Below, one piece after another: positions 8,395 to 16,594 of a DNA stretch of 46,168 nucleotides; position 1 is the stretch's first letter; each line of letters begins with the position of its first letter. The position numbers were made by a program, and so were the translations under genes. A model generated the notes under the pieces. That model worked only from the letters and a program-made list of their open reading frames with translations. It did not search any database and was not told the DNA's origin. This DNA is from an uncultured Clostridia bacterium. GTDB taxonomy: Bacteria > Bacillota > Clostridia > Oscillospirales > Acutalibacteraceae. The stretch is from assembly GCA_946499275.1 (NCBI GenBank), contig CAMMRL010000015.1:1-46168 (forward strand), in the 5' to 3' direction.

Positions 8395-8514
8395 CTACCG
8401 GCAGAATCTTGCCGGCGGCTCCTTTTCCCCTAGTTTTATTCTGACGGGGGAAATCCCCACGTCCGGTCAGGATGGTTTCGAACTGACCGGCAGCCCGCTG
8501 CTTGGCCGGCTGCA
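8395..8514 (-). ncRNA. Candidate preQ1 riboswitch upstream of queT
   Basis: Between the promoter and queT the minus strand folds into three consecutive hairpins: 8490-8513 (6 bp), 8463-8490 (perfect 8-bp stem with loop TTCGAAACCATC), and 8443-8463, followed by an A-rich ATAAAACTAGGGG stretch. QueT genes in Ruminococcaceae are commonly preceded by preQ1 riboswitches, and class III was described in Faecalibacterium-type genomes. The loop resembles what I recall of class III, but I could not align it, so the class is inference. Downstream GC-rich hairpins at ~8355-8420 could be the expression platform. Confidence 0.5.
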
Positions 8515-8520
8515 TTTCTC

Positions 8521-8549
8521 ACTATATCCCGGTGGAGTGGGATTGTCAA
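8521..8549 (-). promoter_or_regulatory. Promoter of the queT leader
   Basis: Minus-strand TTGACA, 17-base spacer, TATAGT: a near-consensus sigma-A promoter about 190 bases before the queT start codon. Confidence 0.85.
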
Positions 8550-8655
8550 GAGCTGTCCGTTTCACGGCTTTCTCCCAGAGCGCGACATCCTGCACGCCCC
8601 GTGGAAACAACGTTGTATATGGGTGTGGAAAACACGCGTCTGCCCCCGTACTGAC

Positions 8656-8690
8656 AAAAATCCCCCCGTACCGGAGTACGGGGGATTTTT
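8656..8690 (-). terminator. Terminator of pckG
   Basis: CCCCCGTAC and GTACGGGGG pair around a four-base loop, flanked by A-runs and T-runs on both sides, so it can act in both directions. It lies 24 bases after the pckG stop and shields the queT promoter. Confidence 0.85.
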
Positions 8691-8713
8691 CACCTTGCGG
8701 CGTATTGCCTTGA

Positions 8714-10495
8714 TTATTTCAGGTTCGCCTTCAGGGTGGCGAGCTCTTCCTTGAGCTCCTTCGGCAGCTTGTCGCCGAACTTCTGATAGAACTCTTCGAT
8801 GCCGTCGGCTTCCTGCGCCCACAGCGCCTTGTCGACATCCAGGATCTTCTCCAGCGATTCCTCGGAAACTTCGCCTTCCAGACCCTCGATGTTGATGTCC
8901 TTGGCATAGGGGATATAGCCGATCGCGGTTTCCTGCGCGTCCACTTCGCCGTCGCAGCGCTTCAGGATCCACTCCAGCACGCGGAGGTTGTCGCCGAAGC
9001 CCGGCCACAGGAAGTTGCCGTCGTCGTCCTTACGGAACCAGTTGACGTTGAAGATCTTCGGCGCCTTGTCGGGATCCAGGCCCGCGCCGATATCAATCCA
9101 GTGCTGCCAGTAGTCGGCCATGTGGTAGCCACAGAAGGGCAGCATCGCCATCGGGTCGCGGCGGACGACGCCTACGGCGCCCGCGGCGGCGGCGGTGGTT
9201 TCGGAAGCCATGATGGAGCCGACGAACACGCCGTGGTTCCAGTCTCTGGACTGATAGCACAGGGGGGCCAGCTTCGCACGGCGGCCGCCAAACACGAACG
9301 CGGAGATCGGCACGCCCTGCGGGTTCTCAAACTCGCTGCTCAGGCAGGGGCAGTTGACCGCCGGCGCGGTAAAGCGGCTATTGGGATGGGCCAGCTTCTT
9401 GCCTTCGGCCGCATACTCCGGCCCATTGACCTTGTTGCCGGTCCACTCTTCCGCATTGACGGGCGGGTTCTTGTCGAGACCTTCCCACCAGACGGTGTTG
9501 TCGTCCAGGTTGTGGGCAACGTTGGTGAAGATGGTGCCCTTCTGGGTGGAAATCAGCGCGTTGGGGTTGGACTTCATGTTGGTGCCCGGCGCCACGCCGA
9601 AGAAGCCGTTCTCCGGGTTGATGGCGTACAGGCGGCCGTCGGCGCCCTTGCGGATCCAGGCGATATCGTCGCCCACGCACCAGACCTTGTAGCCCTTCTT
9701 CTTATAGCCTTCCGGCGGGATGAGCATGGCCAGGTTGGTCTTGCCGCAAGCGGACGGGAAGGCGGCGCAGATATACTTCACTTCACCCTGCGGGTTCTCC
9801 ACGCCGAGGATAAGCATGTGCTCGGCCTGCCAGCCCTCGTTCTTGCCCTGATAGGACGCGATGCGCAGAGCGAAGCACTTTTTGCCCAGCAGCACGTTTC
9901 CGCCGTAAGCGGAGTTCACGGAGATGATGGTGTTGTCCTCCGGGAACTGGCAGATCCAGCGCTTATCCGGATCCACGTCGCACTTGCAGTGCAGGCCGCG
10001 CACCCAGTCGTTGCTGTCGCCGAGAACATCCAGCACCTTCTGGCCCACGCGGGTCATGATGCTCATGTTCAGCACAACGTAAATGGAGTCGGTCAGTTCG
10101 ATGCCGATCTTGGAGAAAGGCGAACCGACCGGGCCCATCGAGTAGGGGATCACGTACATCGTGCGGCCCTTGTAGCTGCCGCGGGCGATGTCGTACAGCA
10201 TTTTATAGGCTTCCTGGGGATCCTTCCAGTGGTTGGTGGGGCCGGCGTCCTCTTCCTTCTTGGAGCAGATGAGGGTGCGGTCCTCCACGCGGGCCACGTC
10301 GTTCACCGCCGTACGATGATAGTAGCAGCCCGGCAACTTCTCCTGGTTCAGTTCAATCATTTCACCCGACCGGCAGGCTTCGGCGCGCAGCGCGTCGAGC
10401 TGTTCTTCCGAGCCGTCAATCCAGACAATGTTGTCCGGCTGGACCAGAGCAACTTTGTCTTCAATCCAGGCAAGGACAGACTTGTTGTTCGTCAT
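8714..10495 (-). CDS. pckG: Phosphoenolpyruvate carboxykinase (GTP)
   Basis: A 593-residue GTP-type PEP carboxykinase (EC 4.1.1.32), which interconverts oxaloacetate plus GTP with PEP, CO2 and GDP. In fermenters it often runs toward oxaloacetate to feed succinate or propionate formation. The kinase-1a/P-loop motif with the hyper-reactive cysteine (FPSACGKTNLAM) is near residue 268, and the metal/active-site segments (KCDVDPDKRWICQFPEDNTI; GDDIAWIRKGADGRLYAINPENGFFGVAPGTN) are intact. The start at 10495 follows GGAAAGGAGATCG. An upstream in-frame start at 10543 is rejected. It is a single-gene unit with its own promoter and terminator. Confidence 0.97.
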   Translation of the reverse strand: MTNNKSVLAWIEDKVALVQPDNIVWIDGSEEQLDALRAEACRSGEMIELNQEKLPGCYYHRTAVNDVARVEDRTLICSKKEEDAGPTNHWKDPQEAYKMLYDIARGSYKGRTMYVIPYSMGPVGSPFSKIGIELTDSIYVVLNMSIMTRVGQKVLDVLGDSNDWVRGLHCKCDVDPDKRWICQFPEDNTIISVNSAYGGNVLLGKKCFALRIASYQGKNEGWQAEHMLILGVENPQGEVKYICAAFPSACGKTNLAMLIPPEGYKKKGYKVWCVGDDIAWIRKGADGRLYAINPENGFFGVAPGTNMKSNPNALISTQKGTIFTNVAHNLDDNTVWWEGLDKNPPVNAEEWTGNKVNGPEYAAEGKKLAHPNSRFTAPAVNCPCLSSEFENPQGVPISAFVFGGRRAKLAPLCYQSRDWNHGVFVGSIMASETTAAAAGAVGVVRRDPMAMLPFCGYHMADYWQHWIDIGAGLDPDKAPKIFNVNWFRKDDDGNFLWPGFGDNLRVLEWILKRCDGEVDAQETAIGYIPYAKDINIEGLEGEVSEESLEKILDVDKALWAQEADGIEEFYQKFGDKLPKELKEELATLKANLK

Positions 10496-10578
10496 ACGAT
10501 TCGATCTCCTTTCCATCCCGGTTTCCGGAGGGAAACCGGTCAACCCCTCTGCAGGGAAATTTTTCGCTATCAGGTGTT

Positions 10579-10608
10579 ATTATAGTCCATCCGCCACGAA
10601 ATAAGCAA
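10579..10608 (-). promoter_or_regulatory. Promoter of pckG
   Basis: Minus-strand TTGCTT, 18-base spacer, TATAAT, in a locally AT-rich block. The predicted 5' UTR is about 75 bases. No clear catabolite-responsive element was recognised. Confidence 0.65.
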
Positions 10609-10700
10609 TATCAAAAATGTGAATATTTTAATAATTCTTTAACATTTGGCTGTTAAAAGTGCATTTTCGGACGGGATATCCTGCAAAAACAGTATAAATC

Positions 10701-11729
10701 TTAAAAAGCGGCGCTTTCAATGGGCATGGTGGCGCAGGCGTTAAGGTCGAGTCCTGCCGTATTCCCTGCCCGGTATTCATAAAACGCCTGCGCGCCCACC
10801 ATCGCGGCGTTGTCCCCGCACAGGGAGAGCGGCGGCGCGTAAAGCGCATAGCCGCGGCGGGCGCATTCTTCTTCCATCCGGGCGCGCAGGCCGGAGTTGG
10901 CGGACACGCCGCCCGCCAGGACGATGGTTTTCAGCCCGCTCGCCTGCGCGGCGCACAGGGTATTGCCCGCTAGCATATCCACCGCCGTTTTCTGGAAGGA
11001 GGCGCACAGGTCGTCCACCGCCACGCTCTCCCCTTTCTGCTCCGCGTTGTGGAGCAGGTTGATCACTGCGGTTTTCAACCCGGAAAAGCTGAAGTCGTAA
11101 CAAGGCGCGCCGTCCTTGCCCTCCACATGGGGATGGGGGAGCCGGTATGCGTCCGGGTTCCCCAATGCAGCGCGGCGGTCCAGATGGACGCCGCCGGGAT
11201 AGGGCATCCCCATCGCGCGGGCGGCCTTGTCGTAGCACTCCCCCGCCGCGTCGTCCCGGGTACGGCCGAGCACGGTGAACCGGGTGTAATCCCCCACCCG
11301 GACGATGTGGCTGTGCCCGCCCGATACGACCAGGCAGAGGAACGGCGGCTTCAGCCCCGGGTGCGCCAGGTAATTCGCCGCGATGTGGGAGCGCAGGTGA
11401 TGCACCGGGATCAGCGGCAGGCCGGAAGACAAAGCCAGCCCTTTGGCAAAATTCACCCCCACCAGCAGCGCGCCGATCAAGCCGGGCGCATAGGTCACCG
11501 CCAGCGCATCCACACCGGACAACGGCGTATCCGCTTCCTCCAGCGCCTGCTTCACCACGCCGGAGATGGCTTCCGCGTGCCGGCGGCTGGCGATTTCGGG
11601 TACGACGCCGCCGTACAGCTTATGTTCCTCCACCTGCGAGGCCACCACGTTGGAGAGCGCGCGCCGCCCGTCTTCCACCACCGCCGCCGCCGTCTCGTCG
11701 CAGGAGGATTCGATCGCCAGTATCTTCAT
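10701..11729 (-). CDS. tsaD: tRNA N6-threonylcarbamoyltransferase TsaD
   Basis: A 342-residue TsaD (Kae1/Gcp family, ASKHA fold), which transfers threonylcarbamoyl from TC-AMP to A37 of ANN-decoding tRNAs to form t6A. The N-terminal ILAIESSCDET motif, the metal-binding HHLRSH (histidines at 111 and 115) and the C-terminal VLAGGVSANSGLR nucleotide-binding loop are present. The start at 11729 gives MKILAIESSCDET; AAAGGGG lies upstream. It is the last gene of the polA operon. TsaB and TsaE are not in this window, although rimI lies nearby as in many tsaB-rimI-tsaD clusters. Confidence 0.96.
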   Translation of the reverse strand: MKILAIESSCDETAAAVVEDGRRALSNVVASQVEEHKLYGGVVPEIASRRHAEAISGVVKQALEEADTPLSGVDALAVTYAPGLIGALLVGVNFAKGLALSSGLPLIPVHHLRSHIAANYLAHPGLKPPFLCLVVSGGHSHIVRVGDYTRFTVLGRTRDDAAGECYDKAARAMGMPYPGGVHLDRRAALGNPDAYRLPHPHVEGKDGAPCYDFSFSGLKTAVINLLHNAEQKGESVAVDDLCASFQKTAVDMLAGNTLCAAQASGLKTIVLAGGVSANSGLRARMEEECARRGYALYAPPLSLCGDNAAMVGAQAFYEYRAGNTAGLDLNACATMPIESAAF

Positions 11730-11875
11730 GGGGAACCAACCCCTTTCTATATATTTTATCCGGCCGCTTTTCCGTGCAAAAAGGGACGCCCGGGCATTCC
11801 CGCTGCGTCCCCTCCTGGCCGGACAGCGGGCTCTTCCGCCGCGTCCCTGTAACCGGAAAAGCCCTGCCGGATTGT

Positions 11876-12124
11876 TCAACCGTTCATCTCTTCATCGCTG
11901 TAAAAGTAACCGGGCTTTTTATACAATTTGTCAATTTTATCGTGTATCTCCGGCTTGTATACGCTCTTCGGCCATTCGGAAGAGGGAACGTCCTCAATCC
12001 CGACCGTGATGTAATCGTCGGTCGTCCCCAGGGTCTCCTTCACCGCGGCAACGATTTTTTCGGTCAGCGCCCGTTTCTGCTCTTCCGTACGGCCGGGCCA
12101 GAGCTTTACCTGTACATGCGGCAT
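11876..12124 (-). CDS. 4-oxalocrotonate tautomerase family protein
   Basis: An 82-residue protein beginning MPHVQVKLWPGRTEEQKRALTEKI, which places the catalytic Pro-1 (after Met removal) and the usual beta-alpha-beta pattern of the tautomerase superfamily. It is longer than 4-OT (62 residues) and closer to PptA-like members. Family members catalyse keto-enol tautomerisation, but the substrate cannot be told from sequence. It lies between rimI (30-base gap) and tsaD (146-base gap). That gap holds no gene. Confidence 0.8.
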   Translation of the reverse strand: MPHVQVKLWPGRTEEQKRALTEKIVAAVKETLGTTDDYITVGIEDVPSSEWPKSVYKPEIHDKIDKLYKKPGYFYSDEEMNG

Positions 12125-12154
12125 ACCAACCCCTCAATTCTGTATATTATATAT

Positions 12155-12628
12155 TTAAAAATACAATGAGTATATTGCGGCATCTTCCTTTGGGGAATCG
12201 TAAAAGCCCGGACGGATCCCGTCCCGCTCAAAGCCCACCTTCTCATACAGCGCGATCGCCCCGGCGTTGGATACCCGCACCTCTAGGGTGATCCGTTTGA
12301 GTTCGTGGCTTTCCCCGTAGTCGATCACTTCCTGCAGCAGGGCGGAGGCAATCCCCTCCCGCCGGCGGCCTGGGTGGACGACCAGGCTGGTGATGTATCC
12401 TTCGTCCAGTATGTGGTGCATCCCGATGTACCCTTCGGCGCTTTCGGCCTCCACGTCCTCCGCGACATAGAAGACCGCCAGGGGGTTCTGCAGCTCCTCC
12501 GCCAACGCGTCATACGACCAGGGGCGGGAGAACGCCGCGCTTTCCATGTTCGCCAGATCCTCCAGGTGATCCGCATGCATGGGGGTAATGGCTATCCCCG
12601 CTGGGGGCCGCCATCGATGTTCGTCCAT
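12155..12628 (-). CDS. rimI: Ribosomal protein S18-alanine N-acetyltransferase RimI
   Basis: A 157-residue GNAT protein. The acetyl-CoA site HPGRRREGIASALLQEVI (QRRGIA-type A-motif, about residues 81-98) and the NAGAIALYEKVGFERDGIRPGFY signature near the C-terminus match RimI, which acetylates the N-terminal alanine of S18. The start at 12628 has GGAAAGGATG upstream; a TTG/ATG extension to 12670 was rejected. It lies in the polA operon next to tsaD, a common genomic association. Confidence 0.85.
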   Translation of the reverse strand: MDEHRWRPPAGIAITPMHADHLEDLANMESAAFSRPWSYDALAEELQNPLAVFYVAEDVEAESAEGYIGMHHILDEGYITSLVVHPGRRREGIASALLQEVIDYGESHELKRITLEVRVSNAGAIALYEKVGFERDGIRPGFYDSPKEDAAIYSLYF

Positions 12629-12685
12629 GATCCATCCTTTCCGGCCCGCTTCCCAGGGGCCATAACTCATCCGGGCGGCCGGTCC

Positions 12686-13117
12686 TCACCGGGATTCGTC
12701 CTGTTCGTCGCAAAGCTCCGCGGCCAGCGATTCCGCCGCCTGTTCCAGCGCGTCGCGGGTACGGCGGTAGGTTTCCAGGTCCCCGCCGTAAGGGTCGGGG
12801 ATATGCAGCACCCGCAGCTTTTCCGGGGCCGCTCCCAGCGACAGGACGCCCATCGCGTGAGAGGGGCTCATGACGGCGACCACGTCCGCCCGGCGCAGAA
12901 GCTCCGGCGTAACGGGACGGGACCGATGGCCCGTGATGTCCAACGACCATTCCCTCATCGTCTCCACGGCGTTGCCGCTCGCCGGCGAGCCGTCGGCGGC
13001 AAGGCCCGCGCTCTCCACTATTATATCCGACCGGCCGCGCTTGTCAAGCGCGCGGCGCATGAGGGCCGCCGCCATTGGGCTGCGACAGGTGTTTCCGGTA
13101 CAAACAAACAAAACCAT
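12686..13117 (-). CDS. Low-molecular-weight protein tyrosine phosphatase family protein
   Basis: A 143-residue protein with the N-terminal P-loop CTGNTCRSP (CX5R, residues 6-14) and the C-terminal acid motif DPYGGD near residue 110, both needed for phosphoryl transfer. It may dephosphorylate protein tyrosine or arginine (YwlE-like), which sequence alone does not settle. The start at 13117 is preceded by AAGGAAGG. A longer form starting at 13150, abutting the upstream stop, has no ribosome binding site. In Firmicutes such phosphatases often sit near ywlC/t6A genes, which fits tsaD downstream. Confidence 0.85.
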   Translation of the reverse strand: MVLFVCTGNTCRSPMAAALMRRALDKRGRSDIIVESAGLAADGSPASGNAVETMREWSLDITGHRSRPVTPELLRRADVVAVMSPSHAMGVLSLGAAPEKLRVLHIPDPYGGDLETYRRTRDALEQAAESLAAELCDEQDESR

Positions 13118-13150
13118 CCTGCGTTTTCGCCTTCCTTTTCCTTGATCCAT

Positions 13151-13573
13151 TTAGCTGTCCGCCACCGTTCCTTTCCGTTTCTTTTTCAATCGGCTATGGG
13201 TTCCTTCCCCGAAACCGGCGGCTTCGTAAAAGCGGTGCGCCTGTGCCCAGCCGGATTCCGTCACCAGCAGCATCTGGGAGCCGCCGGCTTCTCGGGCGCG
13301 GCGCCCCAGCTCCGCCAACAGACGGCGGCCGGCACCCTGCCGGCGGGCCGTCTGCACCACTACCATGTTCCCGATCAGCAGGAAGGGCCGGCAAGCGCCG
13401 TACAAATCCCGGCAGAAATAGCCGGTTAGCGAACCGAGCAGCCCTCCTCCCGCCAGAACGCCGAACACCAGTGCGTTTCCTTCGGCCTGCATAGTCTCGC
13501 GCTGTCTTTCCATGACGGGCACATCGGAAAGCCCGCCCCGGAAGGCACGATACTGTATGGCCAGGGCGGGCAT
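13151..13573 (-). CDS. GNAT family N-acetyltransferase (start uncertain)
   Basis: A 140-residue GNAT domain with the A-motif VVVQTARRQGAGRRLLAEL and a C-terminal FYEAAGFGEG segment. The acceptor substrate is unknown. The first ATG (13573) seems too late: the same frame continues upstream reading LEIRELKKGD, a typical GNAT first strand, up to a CTG at 13603, and stays open into the end of polA, but no ATG, GTG or TTG occurs there. Either CTG is used, the domain is N-terminally trimmed, or a base is missing. Confidence 0.75.
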   Translation of the reverse strand: MPALAIQYRAFRGGLSDVPVMERQRETMQAEGNALVFGVLAGGGLLGSLTGYFCRDLYGACRPFLLIGNMVVVQTARRQGAGRRLLAELGRRAREAGGSQMLLVTESGWAQAHRFYEAAGFGEGTHSRLKKKRKGTVADS

Positions 13574-13682
13574 GTCCCCCTTTTTCAGTTCTCGGATTTC
13601 CAGATCGCCGTCATCTTTTCGGAACCATCCTATTCCAGCCCGTCTATTTAACCTTATTACAATATAGTCTTTCAGAATCCCC

Positions 13683-16286
13683 TTACCCTTTCGCGTCGTA
13701 CCAGGTCCGGCCTACGTTCACGTCCACCGCGAGTTTGACCGAAAGGTCGGCGGCGGCTTCCATCTCCTCGCGAAGGATCTGCGCCGCGCGGCCGGCTTCG
13801 TCCTCCGGCGCTTCCACGATTAGCTCGTCGTGTACCTGCAGGATCAGGCGGGAACGGAGCCCTTCCTCCCTCAGCCGCCGGTGGACCCGTACCATCGCGA
13901 TTTTGATGATGTCGGCGGCGGTTCCCTGGATCGGCATATTCCGGGCGACCCGCTCGCCGAACGACCGGGTGACGGCGTTTGTGGCTTTCAGTTCGGGCAG
14001 GGGGCGGCGGCGGCCGAAAATCGTTTTGGCATATCCGCGTTCTTTGGCGGTTTCAATCATCCTGTCCATGAATGCTGCCACCCCGGCGTAATGGGCCAGA
14101 TAGCTGTCGATATACCGCTTCGCCTCCCCATAGGAGACGCCGATGTCCTGGGACAGGGAATGGGCACCGATCCCGTAGACAATGCCGAAATTGACCGCCT
14201 TGGCGCGGGAGCGCATCAGCGGCGTGACCATGTCTTCCGGCACATCGAACACCTGGGAAGCGGTCACCCGATGGATATCGGTGCCGGTGTTAAAAGCTTC
14301 GATCATCACCGCGTCCTGCGCCATGTGGGCGAGCACCCGCAGCTCGATCTGGGAATAGTCCGCGTCGCAGAGCACCCATCCCTCCTTTGCACGGAAGAAG
14401 CGGCGCAGCTCCCGCCCGAGTTCCTGCCGGACCGGGATATTCTGCAGGTTCGGCTCAGTCGAGGAAATGCGGCCGGTGCGGGTCTCCACCTGGTTAAAGG
14501 AGGAGTGAATCCGGCCGTCCGGGCCAATCACTTTAAGCAGCCCGTCGCAATAGGTGGATTTCAGCTTTGCCAGGGTGCGGTAATCCACCAGCATCGATAC
14601 CGCCGGATGCGCGTCCCGCAGGGATTCCAGCACTTCGGCATTGGTGGAATAGCCGGACTTGGTCTTCTTCTTCGCAGGAAGCCCCAAATCCTCAAACAGC
14701 GCCTTGGCGAGCTGCTTGGGGGAATTCAGGTTGAATTCGTACCCAACCGATTCATAGATCAAGCGCTGAATATCGGTTATTCGGCTTTCCAGCACCGCAC
14801 CGAACTCCGCAATCCCCGCCGCGTCCGCTTCAAAGCCGATGTTCTCCATATCGGCAAGCACCAGCGCCAGTGGGATTTCCACCTCCCGCAGAAGGCGGCC
14901 CATCCCTTTTTCCTCCACCTCGGCGGCCAGGCGGCTAGCGACGGCGGGCAGCATCGCGGCGCGGATCGCCTCCTGTGTGTTCCCTTCCAACGCCGGAAGA
15001 AGGACACCGTATTCCATCGACAGGCGGGGTAAGGAATAATCCGAAGCCAGGGGATTGAGCAGGTACCCGGCAAGCATGGTGTCCATCACCGTCCCCTGCG
15101 GGAAGCGCCCCATTTTCAGCAGGGCGGAAAACAGCGGCTTGGCGTCCTCCGTCCGTTTGGCGACGGCCGGGTTTTCCCAACAGCCGAGCAGGCGCTCAAA
15201 CCCCGGGGCTGCGGCGGGAATATCCGCCGCCCGCCCCTCGAACGCGGCGGCAAAGCCGGCAACCTTCCCCTCTTCCAGCCGGGCCACACCGTCCAGCGCC
15301 TGGGTTTTCTCTATATCCGTAAGCAAATCCGGCAGCGCTTCCTCCCCCTCCGCCGTAATCGCGATGGGAAGGCCGGCGCTTTCTTCCGCCCTTTCGGCTT
15401 CCGGTTCGGCCTGCAGCGCGTTCAGCCCCCACTTTTCCATCAGCTTGAAGAATTCCAGATCCGCCATCAACGCGGCCAGCTTTTCCTTCTGCACCGGGGC
15501 GAGCGCATAGGCGTCCATCGCCCGTTCCACCGGCACCTCCCGGCAGATGGTGCCCAGCCACCGGCTGAGCCGGGCCGATTTCTCCCCGGCCCGCAGCTTG
15601 GCGCGCAGGGAGTCGCGGATATCCAGGATGTCGAGATCGTTATATATCGCATCCAGCGAGCCGAAGCGGTGCATCAGGTCGAGCGCCGTCTTCTCCCCCA
15701 CGCCGGGCACACCGGGGATATGGTCGCTCGCGTCCCCCATCAGGGCCTTGAGGTCGATCAGCTGCGCCGGTTCCAGCCCGTATTTTTCCCGGATCGCCGG
15801 CACGTCGTACACCGTGGTTTCGGGGCGGCCCATTTTGGTGCCGGCGAGCAGGACGGTCACGCCTTCCCGCACAAGCTGCAGGGAATCGCGGTCCCCCGTC
15901 GCGATATAGCAAGACGCTCCCTGTTCGTTCGCCGCGTCCGAAAGGGTACCGAGGATATCATCCGCCTCGTACCCCTCCTTTTCCACCACATGGACGCCCA
16001 TCAACGTGAGCAGCTCCTTGAGAACCGGCATCTGATCCCGCAGCTCCTCCGGCATCCCCTTGCGCCCCGCTTTATATTCGGCATATTTCTGATGGCGGAA
16101 AGTCGGCGCGTGCAGGTCGAACGCAGCGGCGATCCCATCGGGCTGCACGTCGTCCCGCAGTTTCTGCAGGATATTTAAAAAACCGAACAACGCGTTGGTG
16201 TACCGGCCATCCTTGGTGGACAGCAGCTTCACCCCATAAAACGCACGGTTGACGATGCTGTTTCCGTCGAGCAATAAAAGCCGCAT
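13683..16286 (-). CDS. polA: DNA polymerase I
   Basis: An 867-residue PolA. Residues 1-290 are the 5'-nuclease domain (LLDGNSIVNRAFYG, then the KALMGDASDHIPGVPGVGEKTA helix-hairpin-helix). Residues ~300-465 fill the place of the 3'-5' exonuclease but lack the DxE and later aspartates, so proofreading is absent, as in Bacillus and Taq enzymes. Residues ~470-867 are the polymerase domain with motif A (DADYSQIELRVLAHM), the O-helix (RSRAKAVNFGIVYG) and motif C (LQVHDELIVEAP). The gene has its own promoter, an AGGAGG site, and heads the operon running down to tsaD. Confidence 0.97.
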   Translation of the reverse strand: MRLLLLDGNSIVNRAFYGVKLLSTKDGRYTNALFGFLNILQKLRDDVQPDGIAAAFDLHAPTFRHQKYAEYKAGRKGMPEELRDQMPVLKELLTLMGVHVVEKEGYEADDILGTLSDAANEQGASCYIATGDRDSLQLVREGVTVLLAGTKMGRPETTVYDVPAIREKYGLEPAQLIDLKALMGDASDHIPGVPGVGEKTALDLMHRFGSLDAIYNDLDILDIRDSLRAKLRAGEKSARLSRWLGTICREVPVERAMDAYALAPVQKEKLAALMADLEFFKLMEKWGLNALQAEPEAERAEESAGLPIAITAEGEEALPDLLTDIEKTQALDGVARLEEGKVAGFAAAFEGRAADIPAAAPGFERLLGCWENPAVAKRTEDAKPLFSALLKMGRFPQGTVMDTMLAGYLLNPLASDYSLPRLSMEYGVLLPALEGNTQEAIRAAMLPAVASRLAAEVEEKGMGRLLREVEIPLALVLADMENIGFEADAAGIAEFGAVLESRITDIQRLIYESVGYEFNLNSPKQLAKALFEDLGLPAKKKTKSGYSTNAEVLESLRDAHPAVSMLVDYRTLAKLKSTYCDGLLKVIGPDGRIHSSFNQVETRTGRISSTEPNLQNIPVRQELGRELRRFFRAKEGWVLCDADYSQIELRVLAHMAQDAVMIEAFNTGTDIHRVTASQVFDVPEDMVTPLMRSRAKAVNFGIVYGIGAHSLSQDIGVSYGEAKRYIDSYLAHYAGVAAFMDRMIETAKERGYAKTIFGRRRPLPELKATNAVTRSFGERVARNMPIQGTAADIIKIAMVRVHRRLREEGLRSRLILQVHDELIVEAPEDEAGRAAQILREEMEAAADLSVKLAVDVNVGRTWYDAKG

Positions 16287-16393
16287 GGGCGGTTCCTCCT
16301 GGCAATGGTTTATTCGCCGGTTTTTGGCCGCGTGAAATCACGCCCCGGCCGGCCGCTGGAACATCCCTATCTTTCGGAACATTCGTATTTTAT

Positions 16394-16422
16394 AGTATAC
16401 CATTCTTTTTCTTCAAAACCAA
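16394..16422 (-). promoter_or_regulatory. Promoter of the polA operon
   Basis: Minus-strand TTGGTT, 17-base spacer, TATACT, about 100 bases before the polA ATG. Confidence 0.7.
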
Positions 16423-16452
16423 CGCTTTCCCCGGAATTTGCGGCCAGACGGA

Positions 16453-16481
16453 TTGAATAATCCACCGCCGTCCGGTATAAT
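16453..16481 (+). promoter_or_regulatory. Promoter of the tRNA-dihydrouridine synthase gene
   Basis: TTGAAT, 17-base spacer, TATAAT on the plus strand, divergent from the polA promoter only 30 bases away. Confidence 0.8.
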
Positions 16482-16594
16482 GGAACAATTCGAAAGAAAA
16501 ACTGCCGCCGGGGCGGCCCTGCGCAGGCGGAAAGGCGCCCGGGCAGGCAGCCGGCCGGTTACAGCCATGCGGGAATTTGAGGAGGAAACGGATC

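Noticed and set aside
9101..10585. 494-codon plus-strand frame opposite pckG
   Set aside because: Composition is His/Gly/Val-rich shadow coding of a clearly conserved PEP carboxykinase; no domain recognised.
14900..15400. Active 3'-5' exonuclease in PolA
   Set aside because: The DxE and later aspartate motifs are missing, so the domain is only structural.
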